A DNA stretch of 64,000 nucleotides from Magnetospirillum sp. 64-120 (GCA_001898825.1 MKVK01000008.1:73008-137007); one strand, 5' to 3'. Shown: positions 28,489 through 37,911, counted from the stretch's first letter. A program made the numbers and translations. Notes: generated by a model from the letters alone, not told the origin.

Positions 28489-30003
28489 ATGCTGAGCCCA
28501 GGTCCGGTCTTTGATGCCTATGTGATGGTGGATTGGAGCGCCGAATCGCGCCCCAAGACCGGTCCCGACAGCATCTGGATCGCCATCCGCGACCATGACG
28601 GGGTCGAAACGGTTCAAAATCCGCCCACCCGCGACCACGCCATGGCGGTGTTGGCGGACATTTTGTCCGACTATGCCGCCCGTGGACGTCACGTGCTGGT
28701 GGGTTTCGACTTCGCCCTGGGGCTGCCACGCGGCGCCATGACCCGGTTGGGCTGCAAGGACTGGCGTTCCCTGTGGCGGCGCCTGCGTTCCCTGGTGGGC
28801 GACAGCGCCGACAACGCCAATTCCCGCTTCGCCGCCGCCGCCCAGCTGAACCAACAGCTCAGCGGCGGGGCGGGGCCGTTCTGGGGGTGTCCCGCCAATG
28901 CCACGGGGCCGAACCTGACGGAAAAGAAGGCGGATTTCGCCGGATTGCCGGAAAGGCGGTTGGTGGAAACCCGCCTGCCCCGCACCAAGCCGGTCTGGCA
29001 GCTTCATTACAACGGTGCGGTGGGCAGCCAATCGCTGTTGGGCATGGCGCGCCTGGACGGATTGCGCCATCACCCCTGGCTGACGGAATTGACCCGCGTC
29101 TGGCCGTTCGAAACCGGGTTGAAGCCCATGGCCAAGGATTCCGACTGGCGGGTGTTGTTGGCGGAAGTCTATCCGTCCCTGTTGGCGGTGCAGCCCGGTG
29201 TCGGCGAGGTCAAGGACCGGGCGCAGGTCCTGGCCTTGGCCCGCCACTTCGCCAAACTGGATGAAGACGGCCGTTTGGCCGAACACTTCGCTGGCGACCA
29301 AAGCCTGACGGAAGACGAACGTTTGAGTGTCGAAACGGAAGAGGGGTGGATCTTGGGGGCCGGAAATCCGCAGAAAATCGACATTCATGACTGGATCAAG
29401 GACCCGGATCAGATTTATCGCAACTCGTTTGCCACCATCGGTGCCGAGGTGGATCTGGATTCCGTGCCCGCCGACATGCGCGATTTGATGGTGCGCGTCA
29501 TCCATGCCTGCGGCATGACCGACATCGCCGCCGATTTGTCCTTTTCCGAGGGCGCGGCTGCTGCCGGGACTTTGGCCCTGTCGGGTGGCGCGCCGATCCT
29601 GGTGGACGCCGAAATGGTGTCGCACGGCATCATCCGCCGTCGCCTGCCCAAGAACAACCCGGTCATCTGCACGCTGAACGATCCAGCGGTGCCCGGCACC
29701 GCCAAGGCCCTGGGCACCACGCGGTCGGCCATGGCGGTGGATTTGTGGCTGCCCCATCTGGACGGCGCCGTCGTCGCCATCGGCAACGCGCCGACTGCGC
29801 TGTTCCGGCTGTTGGAACTGATGGAACAGGGTGCGCCGCGCCCGGCGGTGGTGCTGGGCTTTCCCGTCGGTTTCGTCGGTGCCGCCGAAAGCAAGGAAGC
29901 GTTGATCCAATCGGGCTTGCCTTACGTGGCGTTGCGCGGTCGGCGCGGCGGCTCGGCCATGGCGGCGGCGGCGGTCAACGCGCTTTCCGGGGGTCTGTCA
30001 TGA
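28489..30003 (+). CDS. cbiC: Fusion: N-terminal domain of unknown function plus (cobalt-)precorrin-8X methylmutase
   Basis: The protein has 504 residues, about 290 more than a normal CobH/CbiC. Residues from about 298 onward are the methylmutase, which moves the C11 methyl to C12: WIKDPDQIYRNSFATIGAE, VIHACGMTDIAADL, LVDAEMVSHGIIRRRL and PVGFVGAAESKEAL. Residues 1-290 begin YVMVDWSAESRPKTGPDSIW and VLVGFDFALGLPRG, with conserved acidic positions that suggest an RNase-H-like or nucleotide-binding fold. I cannot name its function. The gene starts 9 bases after cbiX and overlaps cbiET by 4 bases. There is no frameshift at the junction. Confidence 0.9.
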   Translation: MLSPGPVFDAYVMVDWSAESRPKTGPDSIWIAIRDHDGVETVQNPPTRDHAMAVLADILSDYAARGRHVLVGFDFALGLPRGAMTRLGCKDWRSLWRRLRSLVGDSADNANSRFAAAAQLNQQLSGGAGPFWGCPANATGPNLTEKKADFAGLPERRLVETRLPRTKPVWQLHYNGAVGSQSLLGMARLDGLRHHPWLTELTRVWPFETGLKPMAKDSDWRVLLAEVYPSLLAVQPGVGEVKDRAQVLALARHFAKLDEDGRLAEHFAGDQSLTEDERLSVETEEGWILGAGNPQKIDIHDWIKDPDQIYRNSFATIGAEVDLDSVPADMRDLMVRVIHACGMTDIAADLSFSEGAAAAGTLALSGGAPILVDAEMVSHGIIRRRLPKNNPVICTLNDPAVPGTAKALGTTRSAMAVDLWLPHLDGAVVAIGNAPTALFRLLELMEQGAPRPAVVLGFPVGFVGAAESKEALIQSGLPYVALRGRRGGSAMAAAAVNALSGGLS

Positions 30004-31187
30004 CGGTGTGGCTGAAAGTGGTCGGCATCGGCGACGACGGCTTGGCCGGGATCAGCCCCGCCGCCTGCGCTTTGATCGACGCGGCCGAGGTGCTGGTGGG
30101 GGGCGAGCGCCATCTGGCCCTGGTGGAAGGCGCCGACAAGCGGGTGTGGCCATCACCGTTTTCCCAATCCCAGGACATGCTAACTTCGTTACGGGGTCGC
30201 AATGTGGTCGTGCTGGCCTCGGGCGATCCCATGTATTTCGGCATCGGCGCCACTTTGGCCCGTTGGTTCGACCCGGCCGAGATGCTGGTAGTGCCCCACG
30301 CCGGGGCGTTTTCCCTGGCCGCCGCCGCTTTGGGGTGGGCGCTTCAGGATTGTCTGTGTCTGACCGTGCATGGCCGTCCCGTCGAGGCCCTGCATTTGCA
30401 TCTGGCGCCGGGGCGCAAGCTGCTGGTGCTGTCGGAAGACGGCCAAAGCCCGGCCAGCGTGGCCCGCTTGCTGGAAAAAGCCGGTTTCGGCCCCTCGGAA
30501 ATGGTGGTGCTGGAACATTTGGGCGGGACGAAACAGGCCATCCGTCGCGCCGCCGCCCAGACTTGGGTGGGGGAAACCGCCGACCTGAACGTCATCGCCG
30601 TCACCTGCCGGGCCGAGCCGGGGGCCAAGCTGTTGTCCACCATGGGTGGTTTGCCCGACGACGCCTTCGAGCATGACGGCCAGCTGACCAAGCGGGAAAT
30701 CCGCGCCATGACCCTGTCCACCCTGGCGCCCTTGCCCGGTCAGACGCTGTGGGACGTGGGTGCCGGCTGCGGCTCCATCGCCATTGAATGGATGCGGGCC
30801 GGCGGTCAGGCGGTGGCCATCGAATCCCATGCCAAGCGCGCCGCCTCCATCGCCGTCAACGCCGCCCGTCTGGGGGTTCCCGGCCTTCAGGTGATCCAGG
30901 GGCATGCCCCCGATTCGCTGCCCTATTCCGATCCCGACGCGGTGTTCGTCGGCGGCGGCGTCTCGGCCCCCGGCCTGCTGGATTCCTGCTGGGCGGCCTT
31001 GAAGCCGGGCGGGCGTCTGGTGGCCAATGCGGTGACGGCGGAAGGCGAGGCGGCTTTGCAGATGTTCCATGCCCGTCACGGGGGCGAAATGATCCGCCTT
31101 GCGGTGTCGCGGCTGGCCCCGGTGGGCGGCTTCCACACCTGGCATCCCGCCATGCCGGTGACCCAATACAAAGGGGTCAAGGCATGA
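30000..31187 (+). CDS. cobL: Precorrin-6Y C5,15-methyltransferase (decarboxylating), CbiE-CbiT fusion
   Basis: This 395-residue bifunctional enzyme corresponds to CobL. The CbiE-like tetrapyrrole methylase domain (about 1-205) contains VVGIGDDGLAGISP, LASGDPMYFGIG and PHAGAFSLAAAALGW. The CbiT-like domain (about 215-395) has the AdoMet motif WDVGAGCGSIAIEWMRAGG. Together they methylate C5 and C15 and decarboxylate the acetate on ring C. The ATG at 30000 overlaps the cbiC stop as ATGA, and its own stop overlaps cbiL the same way. The frame open from 29745 is a shadow of cbiC. Confidence 0.96.
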   Translation: MTVWLKVVGIGDDGLAGISPAACALIDAAEVLVGGERHLALVEGADKRVWPSPFSQSQDMLTSLRGRNVVVLASGDPMYFGIGATLARWFDPAEMLVVPHAGAFSLAAAALGWALQDCLCLTVHGRPVEALHLHLAPGRKLLVLSEDGQSPASVARLLEKAGFGPSEMVVLEHLGGTKQAIRRAAAQTWVGETADLNVIAVTCRAEPGAKLLSTMGGLPDDAFEHDGQLTKREIRAMTLSTLAPLPGQTLWDVGAGCGSIAIEWMRAGGQAVAIESHAKRAASIAVNAARLGVPGLQVIQGHAPDSLPYSDPDAVFVGGGVSAPGLLDSCWAALKPGGRLVANAVTAEGEAALQMFHARHGGEMIRLAVSRLAPVGGFHTWHPAMPVTQYKGVKA

Positions 31188-31864
31188 CCGGCACCTTGTG
31201 GGGCATCGGCATCGGCCCCGGCGACCCGGAACTGCTGACCGCCAAGGCCATCCGCCTGTTGGGTGAACTGCCGGTTTTGGCCTGGCCGGCGCCGCTGGAC
31301 GGCGACGGCATGGCGCGCACCATCGCCGCCTCTTACGTGCCGGCGGGCAAGGTGGAAATCCCCATCCGCCTGTCCTTCCGCCCCGAACGCGACGACACCG
31401 ACGAAGCCTATGACAAGGCTGCCGCCGCCATCGCCGAACATTTGGCGGCGGGCCGCGATGTCGGCGTGCTGTGCGAGGGCGACCCGCTGTTTTTCGGCTC
31501 GTTCATCTATGTGCTGACCCGGCTGCGGGGGCGCTTCCCGGTCCAGGTGGTGCCCGGGGTGTCGTCGCCCATGGCCGCCGCCGCCATGGCGGTGCGGCCG
31601 TTGTCGTTGCTGGACGACGCGGTGGCCATCATCCCGGCGACCCGCCCCGACGCTTTGATCCGCGCCATGCTGGAACCGGCCGAAGCCGCCGTCATCATGA
31701 AGGTGGGCCGCCACCTGCCACGGATCAAGGCGTTGCTGGCCGGCATGGGCTTGCTGGAAAGCGCGGTGGTGGTGGAACGCGCCACGCTTCCCGATCAGCG
31801 CGTTCTGGCCTTGGCCGAAGCCGAAACCCTGTCTTATTTCTCTGTCATCTTGGTGCATCCATGA
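31184..31864 (+). CDS. cobI: Precorrin-2 / cobalt-factor-II C20-methyltransferase
   Basis: This 226-residue tetrapyrrole methylase of the CobI/CbiL type methylates C20. LWGIGIGPGDPELLTAKA is the N-terminal glycine-rich loop. CEGDPLFFGSFIYV and VVPGVSSPMAAAA form the AdoMet pocket. With CbiX in the same operon the physiological substrate is probably the cobalt complex. The start overlaps the cobL stop by 4 bases (ATGA), and the stop overlaps the next start likewise. Confidence 0.95.
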   Translation: MTGTLWGIGIGPGDPELLTAKAIRLLGELPVLAWPAPLDGDGMARTIAASYVPAGKVEIPIRLSFRPERDDTDEAYDKAAAAIAEHLAAGRDVGVLCEGDPLFFGSFIYVLTRLRGRFPVQVVPGVSSPMAAAAMAVRPLSLLDDAVAIIPATRPDALIRAMLEPAEAAVIMKVGRHLPRIKALLAGMGLLESAVVVERATLPDQRVLALAEAETLSYFSVILVHP

Positions 31865-33645
31865 TCGCTGTTCTTTGTGTCACCCCCGCCGCCCTGTCCG
31901 TCGCCCGCAAGGTGGTCGCCGCGTTGCCCGGCGCCCAATTGCATGGTCTGGTGGAACGTATCGACGGCGCCGACGTGGTGTTTTCCGACACCAAGTCCCA
32001 TGTGGCCGAATTGTTCAAAGCCGGGACCGCCATCGTCGGCGTCTGCGCCGCCGGCATCCTGATCCGCGCCATCGGCCCGTATCTGGTGGACAAGCAGGCC
32101 GAGCCGCCGGTCCTGGCGGTGGCGCCCGACGGGTCCAGCGCCGTGCCCTTGCTGGGCGGGCATCACGGCGCCAACGAACTGGCGCGAAAGATCGCCGAAA
32201 TCCTGGGCGGTCATGCCGCCATCACTACCGCAGGGGACCTGAAGCTGGGTGTCGCCCTGGACGAGCCGCCACCCGGCTGGCACGTGGCCAATCCCGCCGC
32301 CGCCAAGCCGGTGGCCGCCGCGCTGCTGGCTGGCGAGCCGGTGCGGCTGGAAGTGGAAGCCGGCGACGCCGGCTGGCTGTCGCATTTGACTTTCGCCGCC
32401 GACGCCGAGCCGGCGGTGCGGGTCACCGACCATGCGGTGATGGCCGAGGACCAGGAATTGCTGCTGAACCCGCCGGTTCTGGCCTTGGGCGTGGGCTGCG
32501 AACGCGATTGCGACCCCGCCGAGCTGGCCGGTCTGGTGCGTGACGTGCTGGAAGCCGATTCCCTGGCGCCGGGCGCCATCGCCTGCGTCGCCTCGGTGGA
32601 TCTGAAGATCGATGAACGCGCCGTGCTGGACCTGGCGAAATCCTTGGGTGTTCCGGCGCGTTTCTTCACCGCCGCCCGCCTGAACGACGAAGCGCCGCGT
32701 CTGAAAAATCCTTCCGATATCGTATTGAAGGAAATCGGCTGTCCCGGCGTCGCCGAAGGTGCCGCCTTGGCCGCCGCTGGCGCGGATGCCCAGTTGGTGG
32801 TGGCCAAGACCAAAAGCAAGCGCGCCACCGTCGCCATCGCCCGGGCGCCGCATGCCATCGACGCCGCCAAAGTCGGCCGCGCCCCGGGCAAGCTTTACGT
32901 GGTTGGCATCGGCCCAGGCACCGCCCAGATGCGCAGCCCGGCGGCCAGCGCCGCTATCGCGGCGTCCAGCGATCTGGTGGGTTACGGCCTGTATCTGGAC
33001 CTGCTGGGCACGGCGGCCGAAGGCAAGACCCGCCACCAAAGCGATTTGGGGGCCGAGGCCGACCGCGCCCGCATGGCGCTGGATCTGGCCGGTCAGGGTA
33101 AATCCGTCGCCCTGGTCTGTTCCGGTGATGCCGGCATCTATGCGTTGGCCACCTTGGTGTTCGAACTGATCGCGCGCGAAGCCAATCCGGCGTGGCGCGG
33201 CACCGAGATCATGGTGGTGCCCGGGGTTTCCGCTCTGCAGGCCGCCGCTGCTCGCGCTGGTGCGCCGGTGAACCACGATTTCTGCACCATCTCGCTGTCC
33301 GACCTGCTGACCCCGTGGGAGACCATCGAAAAGCGTCTGCAGGCGGCGGCGGCGGCGGATTTCGTCGTCTGCTTCTATAATCCGGTGTCGAAACGACGCC
33401 GCGACCAGCTGACCCGGGCCCGCGATATCCTGCTGACCGGCCGTCCGCCCGAAACCCCGGTGATCCTGGCCCGCCAATTGGGCCGGCCGGAAGAAAACGT
33501 CCGTTTCGTCAGTTTAGGTGAATTGCAGGCCGACGATGCCGATATGTTGACCATGGTGGTGGTGGGTTCCAGCGAAAGCCGCCGCATCACCTTCGGGGGC
33601 CGCGACTGGGTCTATACCCCGCGTGGCTACGCCAAGAAGCTGTAA
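31861..33645 (+). CDS. cobJ: CbiG-CbiH fusion: cobalt-precorrin-5A hydrolase plus precorrin-3B C17-methyltransferase
   Basis: The 594-residue protein joins two pathway enzymes. Residues 1 to about 340 are CbiG: the N-terminal part has [22 protein letters not shown] and [12 protein letters not shown], and the C-terminal part has [23 protein letters not shown] and [10 protein letters not shown]. From about residue 343, [19 protein letters not shown] begins a CobJ/CbiH methylase, with [28 protein letters not shown] and FYNPVSKRR. CbiG opens the lactone and removes C2 in the cobalt-early pathway; CbiH methylates C17 and contracts the ring. Such fusions are known in several proteobacteria. The start overlaps cobI as ATGA. 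Confidence 0.95.
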   Translation: MIAVLCVTPAALSVARKVVAALPGAQLHGLVERIDGADVVFSDTKSHVAELFKAGTAIVGVCAAGILIRAIGPYLVDKQAEPPVLAVAPDGSSAVPLLGGHHGANELARKIAEILGGHAAITTAGDLKLGVALDEPPPGWHVANPAAAKPVAAALLAGEPVRLEVEAGDAGWLSHLTFAADAEPAVRVTDHAVMAEDQELLLNPPVLALGVGCERDCDPAELAGLVRDVLEADSLAPGAIACVASVDLKIDERAVLDLAKSLGVPARFFTAARLNDEAPRLKNPSDIVLKEIGCPGVAEGAALAAAGADAQLVVAKTKSKRATVAIARAPHAIDAAKVGRAPGKLYVVGIGPGTAQMRSPAASAAIAASSDLVGYGLYLDLLGTAAEGKTRHQSDLGAEADRARMALDLAGQGKSVALVCSGDAGIYALATLVFELIAREANPAWRGTEIMVVPGVSALQAAAARAGAPVNHDFCTISLSDLLTPWETIEKRLQAAAAADFVVCFYNPVSKRRRDQLTRARDILLTGRPPETPVILARQLGRPEENVRFVSLGELQADDADMLTMVVVGSSESRRITFGGRDWVYTPRGYAKKL

Positions 33646-33656
33646 GGAACAGGAAG

Positions 33657-34418
33657 ATGACCGTCCATTTCATCGGCGCCGGTCCCGGCGCCCCCGACCT
33701 GATCACCGTGCGCGGCCTGAACCTGATCCGCAAATGCCCGGTTTGCCTTTATGCCGGTTCGCTGGTCCCCGCCGAAGTGGTGGCCGAGGCACCTGCCGGC
33801 GCCCGCGTGCTGGATACCGCGGCGATGAATTTGGACGAGATCATCGCCGAGATCGAGGACGCCGACGACCAGGGTCTGGATGTCGCCCGCGTCCATTCCG
33901 GCGACCCCAGCATTTATGGTGCCATCGCCGAACAGATGCGGCGGCTGGACCAATTGGGCATCGCCTATGACGTCACCCCGGGGGTTCCGGCCTTCGCCGC
34001 CGCCGCCGCCGCCTTGGGGTCGGAACTGACCCTGCCCGACGTCAGCCAGTCCATCATCCTGACGCGCACCGCCGTACGCTCCAGTTCCATGCCGGCGGGA
34101 GAGGATCTGGCCACTTTGGGCAAAAGCGGCGCCACCTTGGCCATTCACCTGTCCATCGCCAACCTGGCCCATGTGGTCAAGGAACTGACGCCGCTTTACG
34201 GCGCCGATTGCCCCGTCGCCATCGCCTATCGGGTCAGTTGGCCCGATCAGGCCTTCATCAAGGGGACTTTGGGCGACATCCGCGGCAAGGTCAAAGAAGC
34301 CGGGCTGACCCGCACGGCGCTGATCCTGGTGGGGCGTGTCCTGGGGGATGCGGAATTCACCGATTCGCGGCTTTACGCCCCGGATCACACCCATGTGTTA
34401 CGTCCTGGTAAGGTTTGA
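33657..34418 (+). CDS. cobM: Precorrin-4 / cobalt-precorrin-4 C11-methyltransferase
   Basis: This 253-residue CobM/CbiF methylase carries [18 protein letters not shown] at the N-terminus, [24 protein letters not shown] and [13 protein letters not shown]. It adds the C11 methyl. An AGGAACAGGAAG ribosome region precedes the ATG, 11 bases after cobJ. Length and ends are normal. Confidence 0.96.
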   Translation: MTVHFIGAGPGAPDLITVRGLNLIRKCPVCLYAGSLVPAEVVAEAPAGARVLDTAAMNLDEIIAEIEDADDQGLDVARVHSGDPSIYGAIAEQMRRLDQLGIAYDVTPGVPAFAAAAAALGSELTLPDVSQSIILTRTAVRSSSMPAGEDLATLGKSGATLAIHLSIANLAHVVKELTPLYGADCPVAIAYRVSWPDQAFIKGTLGDIRGKVKEAGLTRTALILVGRVLGDAEFTDSRLYAPDHTHVLRPGKV

Positions 34419-34451
34419 CAAAAAGCAGGGCGTGACGATTTCCGCCGCGCT

Positions 34452-35234
34452 ATGATCGCCGCCATGAACTTGGATCTTCCCCCCTTTCAGCCCGGCAGCG
34501 TCTGGCTGGTCGGTGCCGGCCCCGGTGATCCGGGGCTGCTGACCGCCTTGGCACTGCACGCGTTGTCCCAAGCCGACGTGGTGGTGCACGACGCCCTGGT
34601 CGATGCGCGCATCGTCGCCTTGGCCAATCCGGCCGCCCAGGTGGAATCCATGGGCAAGCGCGGCGGTCAGGCCAGCCCCAAGCAGGACCAGATCACCGCC
34701 CGGCTGGTGGAACTGGCGCGGATGGGCAAGAAGGTGTTGCGCCTGAAGGGCGGCGATCCCTTCGTTTTTGGCCGTGGCGCCGAGGAAGCCTTGGTGCTGG
34801 CGGCCGAGAACATCCTGTTTCGGGTGGTGCCCGGCGTCAGCGCCGGCATTGGCGGTCTGGCCTATGCCGGCATTCCGGTCACCGCCAAGCAGTGCAACTC
34901 GACCCTGGCCTTTGTCACCGGCCACGACCAGGACGGCGACGTGCCCGATGGGTTCGACTGGGAGTCCCTGGCCCGTGGCGCCCAGGTCATCGTTTTCTAC
35001 ATGGGGCTGTCGAAAGTCGAAACGCTGGTGCAACGATTGTTGGCGGCGGGAAGACGGCCCGACGAATTGATGGCGGTGGTGTCCAAGGCGGCGACGCCCC
35101 AGCAACAGGTGCTGGAAACCACCTTGGGGAGCCTGGTGGCCGATCTGGCCGCGACCCCGTTGCCGGCGCCGGCGTTGCTGGTGCTGGGCGGCGTGGTGGG
35201 CTTGCGCCAGCACTTGCGGTGGTGGCAGCCATGA
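34452..35234 (+). CDS. cobA: Uroporphyrinogen-III C-methyltransferase (SUMT)
   Basis: This 260-residue single-domain SUMT methylates uroporphyrinogen III at C2 and C7 to precorrin-2, feeding both cobalamin and siroheme. Motifs are VWLVGAGPGDPGLLTALA, DVVVHDALVD, GKRGGQASPKQDQI, RLKGGDPFVFGRGAEEA and VVPGVSAGIGGLAYAGIPVT. No CysG-type dehydrogenase domain is attached, so sirohydrochlorin for CbiX must come from an enzyme encoded elsewhere. The ATG at 34464 is an alternative start. The stop overlaps the TauE/SafE gene by 4 bases. Confidence 0.96.
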   Translation: MIAAMNLDLPPFQPGSVWLVGAGPGDPGLLTALALHALSQADVVVHDALVDARIVALANPAAQVESMGKRGGQASPKQDQITARLVELARMGKKVLRLKGGDPFVFGRGAEEALVLAAENILFRVVPGVSAGIGGLAYAGIPVTAKQCNSTLAFVTGHDQDGDVPDGFDWESLARGAQVIVFYMGLSKVETLVQRLLAAGRRPDELMAVVSKAATPQQQVLETTLGSLVADLAATPLPAPALLVLGGVVGLRQHLRWWQP

Positions 35235-35986
35235 ACGACGCCTTGATCGGGTTGGAATCGGGGCTGGCGGTGTGCCGGGTGGTGGTGGAAACCCACGGTG
35301 GGCTGCTGACCGGATTGTTCCTGACCGGGGTGATCGGCAGCCTGTCCCATTGCGTCGGCATGTGCGGGCCGTTCGTGCTGTCGCAGGTGGCGGCACGCCT
35401 GGAAAACCTGCCGGCGGACCGGATGAACGAATTCCGCCGCCTGACCGGTGCGGCGTTGATCCCCTATCATCTGGGGCGCGCCACCACCTATGGGCTGTTG
35501 GGCGCCCTGGCCGGCTGGGCCGCCGGCACCTTGGCGGGCGGCGGCGCCTTCCGTTACGTGGCCGGCGGTCTTTTGGCCCTGGCGGCGCTGTTCCTGCTGG
35601 GCATGGCGGTGCCGCGTCTGAAGGCGCTGCTGGGCGGGGGAGGCGGCGAATCGTGGTGGAGCCGTCATGTGGCGGGTCTGGCAAGACCGCTTTTCGCCAC
35701 GCCCGCCGGCTGGCGCGGCTGGATGCTGGGGGTTCTGCTGGGGTTCATCCCCTGCGGGCTGCTTTACGCCGCTCTTTCGGCGGCGGCGGCCAGCGGCGAC
35801 CCGCTGGCTTCGGCTTTCGGCATGCTGGCTTTCGCCGCCGGAACGGTGCCGGTGCTGATGGTGGTGGGCGGCATCGGCCATTTCGCCATCGGCCAGTGGC
35901 GCGAACAGATGTTGAAATGGGCGCCGCTGCTGCTGGTGGCCAATGCCGGCATGCTGGGTTACATGGCCTGGGCCTTGGTGGCCTGA
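35231..35986 (+). CDS. TauE/SafE-like (UreH-type) membrane transporter
   Basis: This 251-residue integral membrane protein has six or seven hydrophobic segments, at about 24-46, 75-105, 106-125, 157-180, 185-212 and 225-250. SHCVGMCGPFV near residue 38 and GFIPCGLLYAAL near 175 are the signature Cys-containing helices of the heavy-metal-linked UreH/TauE-SafE branch. The branch is tied to copper or nickel delivery rather than sulfite export. The start overlaps cobA as ATGA, so it is coupled to cobalamin synthesis. Cobalt or copper are both candidates: Sco follows, which favours copper; the operon favours cobalt. Substrate unproven. Confidence 0.82.
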   Translation: MNDALIGLESGLAVCRVVVETHGGLLTGLFLTGVIGSLSHCVGMCGPFVLSQVAARLENLPADRMNEFRRLTGAALIPYHLGRATTYGLLGALAGWAAGTLAGGGAFRYVAGGLLALAALFLLGMAVPRLKALLGGGGGESWWSRHVAGLARPLFATPAGWRGWMLGVLLGFIPCGLLYAALSAAAASGDPLASAFGMLAFAAGTVPVLMVVGGIGHFAIGQWREQMLKWAPLLLVANAGMLGYMAWALVA

Positions 35987-36005
35987 GACGTCAACGGAGA
36001 TGGCG

Positions 36006-36590
36006 ATGAAGAAGAAATCCTCGGTCCTGGCTTTAGCCGCCATCCTGGTGGTGATCGGCATCGCCGTCGGCGCCCGTCTGCTGGTGTGGACCAGCGACGG
36101 CCACGCCACTGTCGGCGGCCCCTTCACCCTGACCGACCACAACGGCCGCGAAGTGACGCAAAAGACCTTCGCCGGCCGTTGGATGCTGATCTATTTCGGC
36201 TATACCTATTGCCCCGACGTCTGCCCCACCGCCTTGGGGGTGATGTCGGTGGCCCTGGACGGGCTCAGCCCGGCGGAACGGGCCAAGCTGGCCCCCATCT
36301 TCATCACCGTCGACCCCGACCGTGATCGGCCCGAGGTGCTGAAGGACTACGTCACCGCCTTCGCCCCCGACATGCTGGGGCTGGTGGGCACCGCCGAACA
36401 GACCAACGCCGCCAAGAAGGCCTTCAAGGTCTATGCGGAAAAGGCCAAGGGCGGCGACGGCGAGAACTATACCGTCGATCATTCGTCCATCCTTTATCTG
36501 ATGGGTCCCGACGGAAAGTTCGTCCAGTTCTTCCCCCACGGCACCACCGCCCAGGACCTGCTGGCCGGCCTGAAGAAGCATCTGGACTGA
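36006..36590 (+). CDS. SCO1/SenC/PrrC family thioredoxin-fold copper chaperone
   Basis: This 194-residue protein has an N-terminal membrane anchor (about residues 6-26) and a periplasmic thioredoxin-like domain. The metal site is complete: Cys-x-x-x-Cys in YTYCPDVCPTAL and the downstream His in VDHSSILYLMG. Sco proteins deliver copper to the CuA or CuB centre of haem-copper oxidases or act as redox sensors. GGAG with 8-base spacing supports the ATG at 36006 over 36000. No oxidase genes are nearby; it sits between a TauE/SafE transporter and cbiA. Confidence 0.92.
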   Translation: MKKKSSVLALAAILVVIGIAVGARLLVWTSDGHATVGGPFTLTDHNGREVTQKTFAGRWMLIYFGYTYCPDVCPTALGVMSVALDGLSPAERAKLAPIFITVDPDRDRPEVLKDYVTAFAPDMLGLVGTAEQTNAAKKAFKVYAEKAKGGDGENYTVDHSSILYLMGPDGKFVQFFPHGTTAQDLLAGLKKHLD

Positions 36591-36591
36591 T

Positions 36592-37911
36592 ATGCACGCC
36601 CCCGGCCTGATTCTGGCGGCGCCGTCGTCCGGCAGCGGCAAGACGTTGGTCACCCTGGGCCTGTTGGCTCATTTGCGCCGCCGTGGTATCCGCGTCGGTT
36701 CGGCCAAGGTCGGGCCCGATTACATCGACCCGGCCTTTCATGCCGCCGCCACCGGCCGGCCGTGCCTGAACCTTGATTCCTGGGCCATGACGCCCACGAC
36801 CCTGGGCGGCTTGGCCCAGGCCGCCGGCCAGGATGCCGACCTGGTGGTGTGCGAAGGGGTCATGGGCCTGTTCGACGGCGCCGACGTGACCCATGGGCAA
36901 AGCGACGGCAGTACCGCCGAGATCGCGGCGCTGACCGGCTGGCCGGTGGTGCTGGTCATCGACGCCCGCGGCATGGCCGGGTCGGCGGCCGCCGTTCTGG
37001 CCGGCTTCGCCCGCCTGCGTGACAAGGTGAAGGTCGCCGGGGTGATCTTCAATCAGGTGTCGTCGGACAAGCACCGCCGCATGATCGCCGCCGCCTGCGC
37101 CCACGCCTGCCCAGAGGTGGCGTTGCTGGGCTTCATGCCGCGTCTGGAAAAACTGGTGGTGCCCAGCCGCCATCTGGGGCTGGTCCAAGCCTGTGAACAT
37201 CCCGATCTGCCGGCTTTCCTGGCTGCTGCCGCCGACGCCGTGGGCGGCCATGTGGACGTCGCCGCGCTTCAGGCGCTGGCGCGGCCGGCCGCTTTGTCCG
37301 GGTCCCATCCCTGTCCGCTGCCGGTCTTGGGGGGGCGCATCGCCGTGGCCCGCGATCAGGCTTTCGCCTTCGCCTATGCCGGGGTGCTGGAAGGCTGGCG
37401 GCGCGCGGGGGCGGAAATCCGTTTCTTTTCGCCTTTGGATGACCAGACCCCCGATGGCGACGCGGTCTACTTGCCCGGCGGCTATCCGGAACTGTTCGCT
37501 GGCCGGCTGGCCGCCAACAATCGTTTCCTGGACGGGGTGCGTCGGGTGGCGGATCGGGGCGGCGCGGTGTTCGGTGAATGCGGGGGCTTCATGGTGCTGG
37601 GGCGTTCGCTTCAGGACAAGGACGGCGCCACCCACGCCATGGCCGGATTGTTGCCGCTGGACACCAGCTTCGCCCAGCGCCGCCTGCATCTGGGCTATCG
37701 TCAGGCCGTCTTGCTGGCGGACGGGCCGCTGGGGGCGGCCGGCCAGGTTTTTCGCGGCCACGAATTCCATTTCGCCACCATCGCCGCCGAGGGGCCGGGC
37801 CAGGCGCTGTTCGCCGTCACCGATGCCGGCGGCGCCGCTTTGGGCCAAGCGGGATGGCTGGCCGGACGGGTGGCGGCGTCGTTCCTGCACCTGATCGACG
37901 CCGGGACATGA
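36592..37911 (+). CDS. cobB: Cobyrinic acid a,c-diamide synthase
   Basis: This 439-residue glutamine amidotransferase (CbiA/CobB) amidates the a and c acetate side chains. The N-terminal ATPase has LILAAPSSGSGKTLVTLG and SAKVGPDYIDPAFH. The C-terminal class-I glutaminase has YLPGGYPELF and the catalytic Cys in FGECGGFMVLG. It starts one base after the Sco stop and is the last gene of the operon. No terminator is visible after it; the AT-rich phaZ upstream region begins there. Confidence 0.95.
   Translation: MHAPGLILAAPSSGSGKTLVTLGLLAHLRRRGIRVGSAKVGPDYIDPAFHAAATGRPCLNLDSWAMTPTTLGGLAQAAGQDADLVVCEGVMGLFDGADVTHGQSDGSTAEIAALTGWPVVLVIDARGMAGSAAAVLAGFARLRDKVKVAGVIFNQVSSDKHRRMIAAACAHACPEVALLGFMPRLEKLVVPSRHLGLVQACEHPDLPAFLAAAADAVGGHVDVAALQALARPAALSGSHPCPLPVLGGRIAVARDQAFAFAYAGVLEGWRRAGAEIRFFSPLDDQTPDGDAVYLPGGYPELFAGRLAANNRFLDGVRRVADRGGAVFGECGGFMVLGRSLQDKDGATHAMAGLLPLDTSFAQRRLHLGYRQAVLLADGPLGAAGQVFRGHEFHFATIAAEGPGQALFAVTDAGGAALGQAGWLAGRVAASFLHLIDAGT

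Noticed and set aside
27412-29910. Minus-strand 832-codon open frame opposite cbiX and cbiC
   Set aside because: It is a shadow of the cobalamin genes; the run of Val/Met/Asp is simply the antisense of the His-rich CbiX tail.
28489-30003. cbiC as two genes joined by a sequencing error
   Set aside because: The frame is continuous without a shift, there is no internal start with a ribosome site at the junction near residue 298, and both parts are well formed.
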